Source of the DNA: Bacteroidetes bacterium GWA2_31_9b
Lineage (GTDB): Bacteria; Bacteroidota; Bacteroidia; Bacteroidales; UBA12077
Reading direction: 5' to 3'
Length of the DNA stretch: 8,398 bases
Assembly: GCA_001769005.1 (NCBI GenBank)
Contig: MENE01000182.1
Span: 8,604-17,001, forward strand
Shown here: positions 5,291 through 8,398 of the stretch, one piece after another
Layout of the letters: every line of letters begins with the position of its first letter
Numbering within the stretch: the stretch's first letter is position 1
Notes under the pieces: model-generated
The model's database searches: none
Seen by the model: only the letters and a program-made list of their open reading frames with translations
Told to the model about the DNA's origin: nothing
Translations under genes and position numbers: made by a program

Positions 5291-7441
5291 ATGAAACGTA
5301 TAATAATTCTATTTTTAAGCTTGGTTTTAGCACTCAATTTTACAGCCAAAGCTGATGAAGGAATGTGGCTTTTACCACTGATTCAAAAATTAAACATTCA
5401 AAAAATGCAAGAAATGGGTTTTCAACTTTCTGCAGAAGATATTTACAGTGTAAATAACTCAAGCATGAAAGACGCTATCGTTATTTTTGGAGGTGGATGT
5501 ACAGGAGAAGTAATTTCAGAACAAGGCCTTGTATTAACAAACCACCATTGCGGCTATGGTTCAATACAAAAACACAGCACCCCACAACACGACTATTTAA
5601 AAGACGGATTCTGGGCAATGACCATTGAAGAAGAAATTCCAACACCAGGATTATCAGTTACTTTCTTAGTTAGAATGGAAGATGTTACCGAAAAAATAAT
5701 TTCGGTATTGAAAGCTGAAATGACAGAAGGTGAACGTCAGGAAGCAGCTTTTGTTGAAGGAGAAAAACTTTCAAAAGAAGCAACCGAAGGAACTCATTAC
5801 AAAGCAAGAGTTCAAAGTTTTTTTGGAGATAACAATTATTATATGATGGTATATGAAACTTTTACCGATGTAAGAATGGTTGGAGCACCACCATCATCAA
5901 TCGGCAAATATGGTGCCGATACCGACAACTGGATGTGGCCTCGCCATACAGGTGACTTTAGTATTTTCCGTATTTATGCAGATAAAGACAATAAACCTGC
6001 TTTGTATTCAACAGAAAACGTTCCTTACAAACCAAAACACCATCTTTCAATTTCATTAAAAGGTGTTCAGAAAGACGATTTTGCTATGATTCTTGGCTAT
6101 CCTGGATCTACAGAGCGCTATATGACTTCATGGGAAATTGATGAAACAATTAAAATTTCAAATACAAACCGTATTTATATTCGCGGAATACGCCAGGAAA
6201 TAATGCTTAAAGATATGCTTGCCGATGCTGCTGTTAAAATTAAATATTCTTCAAAATATGCTGGCTCATCAAACTATTGGAAAAACTCAATAGGAATGAA
6301 CAAAGCGTTAAAACGTTTAAAAATTTACGATAAGAAAAAAGTAGAAGAAGCTACATATACTGAATGGGTTAATGCAACTCCTGAGCGCAAAGAAAAATAT
6401 GGAGAAGCGTTTAATCTGATTAGCAATTCAATTAATTCACGTGGTGAATATATGCATGCAACACAATATATATCTGAAACGTTTTTGAGAGGAACAGAAC
6501 TAATATCAATCGCTTCAAGTGCTTCAAAATTAGAAGATGCCTTAAATTCGGGCAAACCTGAAGATCTTGAAAAAGCTGTTAAAGCAATTAAAACAAGAGC
6601 AAAATCTTTTTACAAAGATTACAATACGCCAACCGACCAAAAAGTTGCTCGTGCAATGTTTAAGATATTTGCTCAAAATGTAGATAAAAAATATCAACCA
6701 GATATTTTTAAAACAATTGAAGTAAAATACAAAAACGATTATTCAAAATTCGTTGATGATATGTTTGCAAGATCAATGTTTACAGATTCTGTTAAACTTG
6801 TAAAATTCTTAGAAAATCCAACAGTAAAAGTTTTATCAAAAGATCCTGCTTACATAGCAGCAAAATCGATTACAACAGTTTATAAAGATTTACAAAATAA
6901 ATTAGAACCATCGTACAATGACTTTGATAAAGGCCATCGTTTATATGTTGCCGGATTCAAGGAAATGAACAATAATAAAGCATTGTATCCTGATGCAAAT
7001 TTTACTATGAGAATGACTTATGGAAAAATTGCTGATTATTATCCTATGGATGCTGTTCATTATGATTATATTACAACTCTGGATGGTGTTATGGAAAAAG
7101 AAGATCCAGATAATTGGGAGTTTGTTGTTGAAGATAAATTAAAAGAGTTGTATGCTAAAAAAGATTTTGGCCGATATGCTTTAGCTAATGGCAAAATGCC
7201 TGTAGCATTTATATCAACAAACGATATTACTGGTGGTAACTCAGGAAGCCCTGTTATTAACAATAAAGGCGAATTAATTGGAACTGCTTTTGATGGTAAC
7301 TGGGAAGCTATGAGTGGCGATATCGTTTTTGAACCAGAACTTCAAAGAACAATTAGTGTAGATGTTCGATATACATTATTTATTATTGATAAGTTTGCCG
7401 GATGTACACGACTAATTGACGAAATGACAATTGTTGAATAA
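5291..7441 (+). CDS. S46-family dipeptidyl-peptidase, DPP7-like
   Basis: S46 enzymes are exported serine peptidases that remove dipeptides from peptide N termini, feeding amino-acid use in asaccharolytic and proteolytic Bacteroidota. At 716 residues it matches the family (about 700-720). A Sec signal peptide covers residues 1-21 (MKRIIILFLSLVLALNFTAKA, cut after AKA), followed by DEGMW, the usual mature N terminus. The probable catalytic triad is His86 in TNHHCGYG, Asp222 in WPRHTGDFS and Ser651 in TGGNSGSP. A helical domain fills about 270-560. Gly669 in AFDGNWEA lies 18 residues after the catalytic Ser, at the position that is Gly in DPP7 and Arg in the Asp/Glu-specific DPP11. This predicts preference for hydrophobic P1 residues, which is inference from that single residue. 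The C-terminal ISVDVRYTLFIIDK is typical. The ATG at 5291 begins the signal peptide directly. A strong terminator follows the gene, so it is probably monocistronic. Confidence 0.95.
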   Translation: MKRIIILFLSLVLALNFTAKADEGMWLLPLIQKLNIQKMQEMGFQLSAEDIYSVNNSSMKDAIVIFGGGCTGEVISEQGLVLTNHHCGYGSIQKHSTPQHDYLKDGFWAMTIEEEIPTPGLSVTFLVRMEDVTEKIISVLKAEMTEGERQEAAFVEGEKLSKEATEGTHYKARVQSFFGDNNYYMMVYETFTDVRMVGAPPSSIGKYGADTDNWMWPRHTGDFSIFRIYADKDNKPALYSTENVPYKPKHHLSISLKGVQKDDFAMILGYPGSTERYMTSWEIDETIKISNTNRIYIRGIRQEIMLKDMLADAAVKIKYSSKYAGSSNYWKNSIGMNKALKRLKIYDKKKVEEATYTEWVNATPERKEKYGEAFNLISNSINSRGEYMHATQYISETFLRGTELISIASSASKLEDALNSGKPEDLEKAVKAIKTRAKSFYKDYNTPTDQKVARAMFKIFAQNVDKKYQPDIFKTIEVKYKNDYSKFVDDMFARSMFTDSVKLVKFLENPTVKVLSKDPAYIAAKSITTVYKDLQNKLEPSYNDFDKGHRLYVAGFKEMNNNKALYPDANFTMRMTYGKIADYYPMDAVHYDYITTLDGVMEKEDPDNWEFVVEDKLKELYAKKDFGRYALANGKMPVAFISTNDITGGNSGSPVINNKGELIGTAFDGNWEAMSGDIVFEPELQRTISVDVRYTLFIIDKFAGCTRLIDEMTIVE

Positions 7442-7456
7442 ATTTAATTATTTTTT

Positions 7457-7495
7457 AAAAGAAAGGTTTGAGCTTACTCAAGCCTTTCTTTTTTT
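7457..7495 (+). terminator. Intrinsic terminator after the S46 peptidase gene
   Basis: A 13-bp stem (AGAAAGGTTTGAG at 7460-7472 pairing with CTCAAGCCTTTCT at 7477-7489) has one G-U wobble and a CTTA loop. A run of T follows to 7495. The flanking AAA at 7457-7459 can extend the stem into the T run. It separates the peptidase transcript from rnhA. Confidence 0.9.
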
Positions 7496-7531
7496 ATGTA
7501 CGGTTAATTTTATTATTTTAGTGCAACTATT

Positions 7532-8005
7532 ATGATACCAAAAATTACAATATTTACCGATGGAGCTGCACGTGGAAATCCCGGACCAGGAGGTTATGGT
7601 GTAGTTATGCTTTCGGGTCAGCACCGAAAAGAAATTTCGGAAGGATTCAGATTAACTACAAACAACCGAATGGAGTTGCTCGCGGTAATAGTTGCACTTG
7701 AAAATCTTAAATTCGAAAACAGTATTGTTGATATTTATACCGACTCAAAATATGTAGCCGATGCTGTTGAGAAAAAATGGGTTTTTGGATGGGAAAAAGT
7801 TCAGTTTAAAAAGAAAAAAAACCCGGATCTCTGGATTCGATTTCTAATATCTTACAGAAAACACAAAGTAAATTTTCATTGGATTCGTGGCCACTCAAAC
7901 AACAAAGAAAACGAACGTTGCGATCAATTGGCTGTTGAAGCATCGAACAAAAAAACTCTACTCGTTGATACTGTTTATGAAACACTAGGAAACGAAAATG
8001 ACTAA
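7532..8005 (+). CDS. rnhA: Ribonuclease HI
   Basis: RNase HI degrades the RNA of RNA-DNA hybrids such as R-loops and primers. At 157 residues it is about the length of the E. coli enzyme (155). Catalytic residues fall where expected: Asp10 in FTDGAARGNPGPGGYG, Glu48 in NNRMELLA, Asp71 in YTDSKYV and Asp131 in NERCDQLA. The mobile-loop His121 is in IRGHSNN. A basic handle region is present (residues 81-101), including WVFGWEKV and the KKKKNPDLW stretch, so this is the handle-bearing bacterial type rather than a minimal archaeal-like one. The ATG at 7532 gives the normal N terminus. I see no good -7 match in the 36 bases between the upstream terminator and the start. Its promoter is therefore unidentified, or it depends on read-through. 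It converges with the M48 peptidase gene. Confidence 0.97.
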   Translation: MIPKITIFTDGAARGNPGPGGYGVVMLSGQHRKEISEGFRLTTNNRMELLAVIVALENLKFENSIVDIYTDSKYVADAVEKKWVFGWEKVQFKKKKNPDLWIRFLISYRKHKVNFHWIRGHSNNKENERCDQLAVEASNKKTLLVDTVYETLGNEND

Positions 8006-8030
8006 AAAAGCCTCCCGAAAAGGAGGCTTT
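8004..8030. terminator. Bidirectional hairpin terminator between rnhA and the M48 peptidase gene
   Basis: A perfect 9-bp stem (AAAGCCTCC at 8007-8015 with GGAGGCTTT at 8022-8030) encloses the loop CGAAAA. It begins right at the rnhA stop (TAA at 8003-8005). The six-base A run at 8004-8009 gives TTTTTT on the minus strand, so it is best formed for the leftward peptidase transcript. On the plus strand the tail is only TTTATCATTT, so termination of rnhA is likely but weaker. Confidence 0.85.
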
Positions 8031-8057
8031 ATCATTTCAATATAAATTCTGGTTCAA

Positions 8058-8398
8058 TTATTTTTTTGCAGGTAAACTATTTTTAAAAGTAAGATATCTG
8101 TCTGCATAATCTTCCCCGGTTGGAGAACCCAGATCTGTCCATACAACATTAATTGCATCAACTCTGTTTCCTGGATCGGGGTGTGTACTTAGAAATTCCA
8201 AAGATGTTGTTTGTGTTCCCATTTTTATAAAGAAATCAGCAATTCCTTTAGGAAAATAATCATTTTCTCCAGATGCATCATTCGTATATTTAACAGCAAA
8301 CTCATCGGCTTCGTATTCATGATCGCGACTAAATTTCAGCTCACCCAAACCTAAAGCAAGGTCGGCTGCTATTCCGGCTAAAACACTTGGGTCGTCAC
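8058..8398 (-). CDS. M48-family zinc metallopeptidase (C-terminal part, cut by window edge)
   Basis: The open frame enters from the right edge (reading DDPSVLAGIAADLALGLGEL) and ends at TAA (8058-8060), giving 112 codons. The stretch KFSRDHEYEADEFAVKY is the M48 post-HExxH helix; a Glu in EYEAD supplies the third zinc ligand in this family. FLSTHPDPGNRVDAI is the conserved M48 'STHP' segment. The HExxH motif itself must lie beyond the window, so catalytic integrity cannot be judged. Related Bacteroidota proteins are often lipoproteins or periplasmic peptidases involved in envelope quality control, but the N terminus is not visible here. The TTG at 8346-8348 is internal, not a start. The C terminus is short and without a TPR extension, which suggests the small single-domain M48 type. 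Confidence 0.9.
   Translation of the reverse strand, partial: DDPSVLAGIAADLALGLGELKFSRDHEYEADEFAVKYTNDASGENDYFPKGIADFFIKMGTQTTSLEFLSTHPDPGNRVDAINVVWTDLGSPTGEDYADRYLTFKNSLPAKK

Noticed and set aside
6325..6555. Open frame of 76 codons antisense to the S46 peptidase
   Set aside because: It lies wholly inside a well-conserved gene and is best explained as a shadow of it.
7066..7263. Open frame of 65 codons antisense to the catalytic Ser region of the S46 peptidase
   Set aside because: The sense strand encodes conserved S46 motifs here; the antisense peptide has no family features.
8041..8049. Third TATAAATTC after a stop codon, related to the 12-bp repeat
   Set aside because: Only nine AT-rich bases match and the context differs, so chance is the simplest explanation.
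8346..8348. TTG as a start codon for a 96-residue protein at the right edge
   Set aside because: The frame stays open to the window edge and the upstream codons read as M48 sequence (AGIAADLALGLG), so this is an internal codon of a truncated gene.

Overview
The window is about 8.4 kb of AT-rich, gene-dense bacterial chromosome, most likely from the phylum Bacteroidota. The evidence is an S46 dipeptidyl-peptidase (a family concentrated in Bacteroidota and some Xanthomonadales), start regions without Shine-Dalgarno sequences, and upstream octamers matching the Bacteroidota -7 element TAnnTTTG. The genus cannot be fixed from the sequence. I saw no tRNA, rRNA, CRISPR array, transposase or phage gene, and no gene-free stretch longer than 130 bases.

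Left part (1-2716): the edge of a surface-polysaccharide locus. A polysaccharide flippase of the Wzx/MOP type (cut by the left edge) and an FkbM-family methyltransferase lie on the minus strand. They share one reading frame, separated by a single stop codon, and probably form one leftward operon driven from a -7 element at 1527-1534. Reading away from them is a GT4-type glycosyltransferase with a TTG start. Together they fit synthesis, methylation and export of an O-antigen, capsule or exopolysaccharide repeat unit.

Middle (2717-5290): a lone small membrane protein of unknown function (186 residues) sits between two copies of a 12-bp direct repeat. It is followed by RNase HII (rnhB). The rnhB gene converges on rlmN, the radical-SAM 23S rRNA/tRNA adenine-C2 methyltransferase. 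A 144-bp AT-rich region divides rlmN from the next gene.

Right part (5291-8398): a secreted S46 dipeptidyl-peptidase with a Gly at the position that separates DPP7-type from DPP11-type enzymes, followed by a strong intrinsic terminator. Next come RNase HI (rnhA), a second hairpin that can serve both converging genes, and the C-terminal part of an M48 metallopeptidase cut by the right edge.

Most of the window is ordinary housekeeping and envelope biology. The least explained element is the 186-residue membrane protein with its flanking repeats. The most unusual arrangement is the in-frame methyltransferase-stop-flippase junction, where the flippase has no ATG start. Both RNase H types lie within 4.6 kb of each other, which may be chance.
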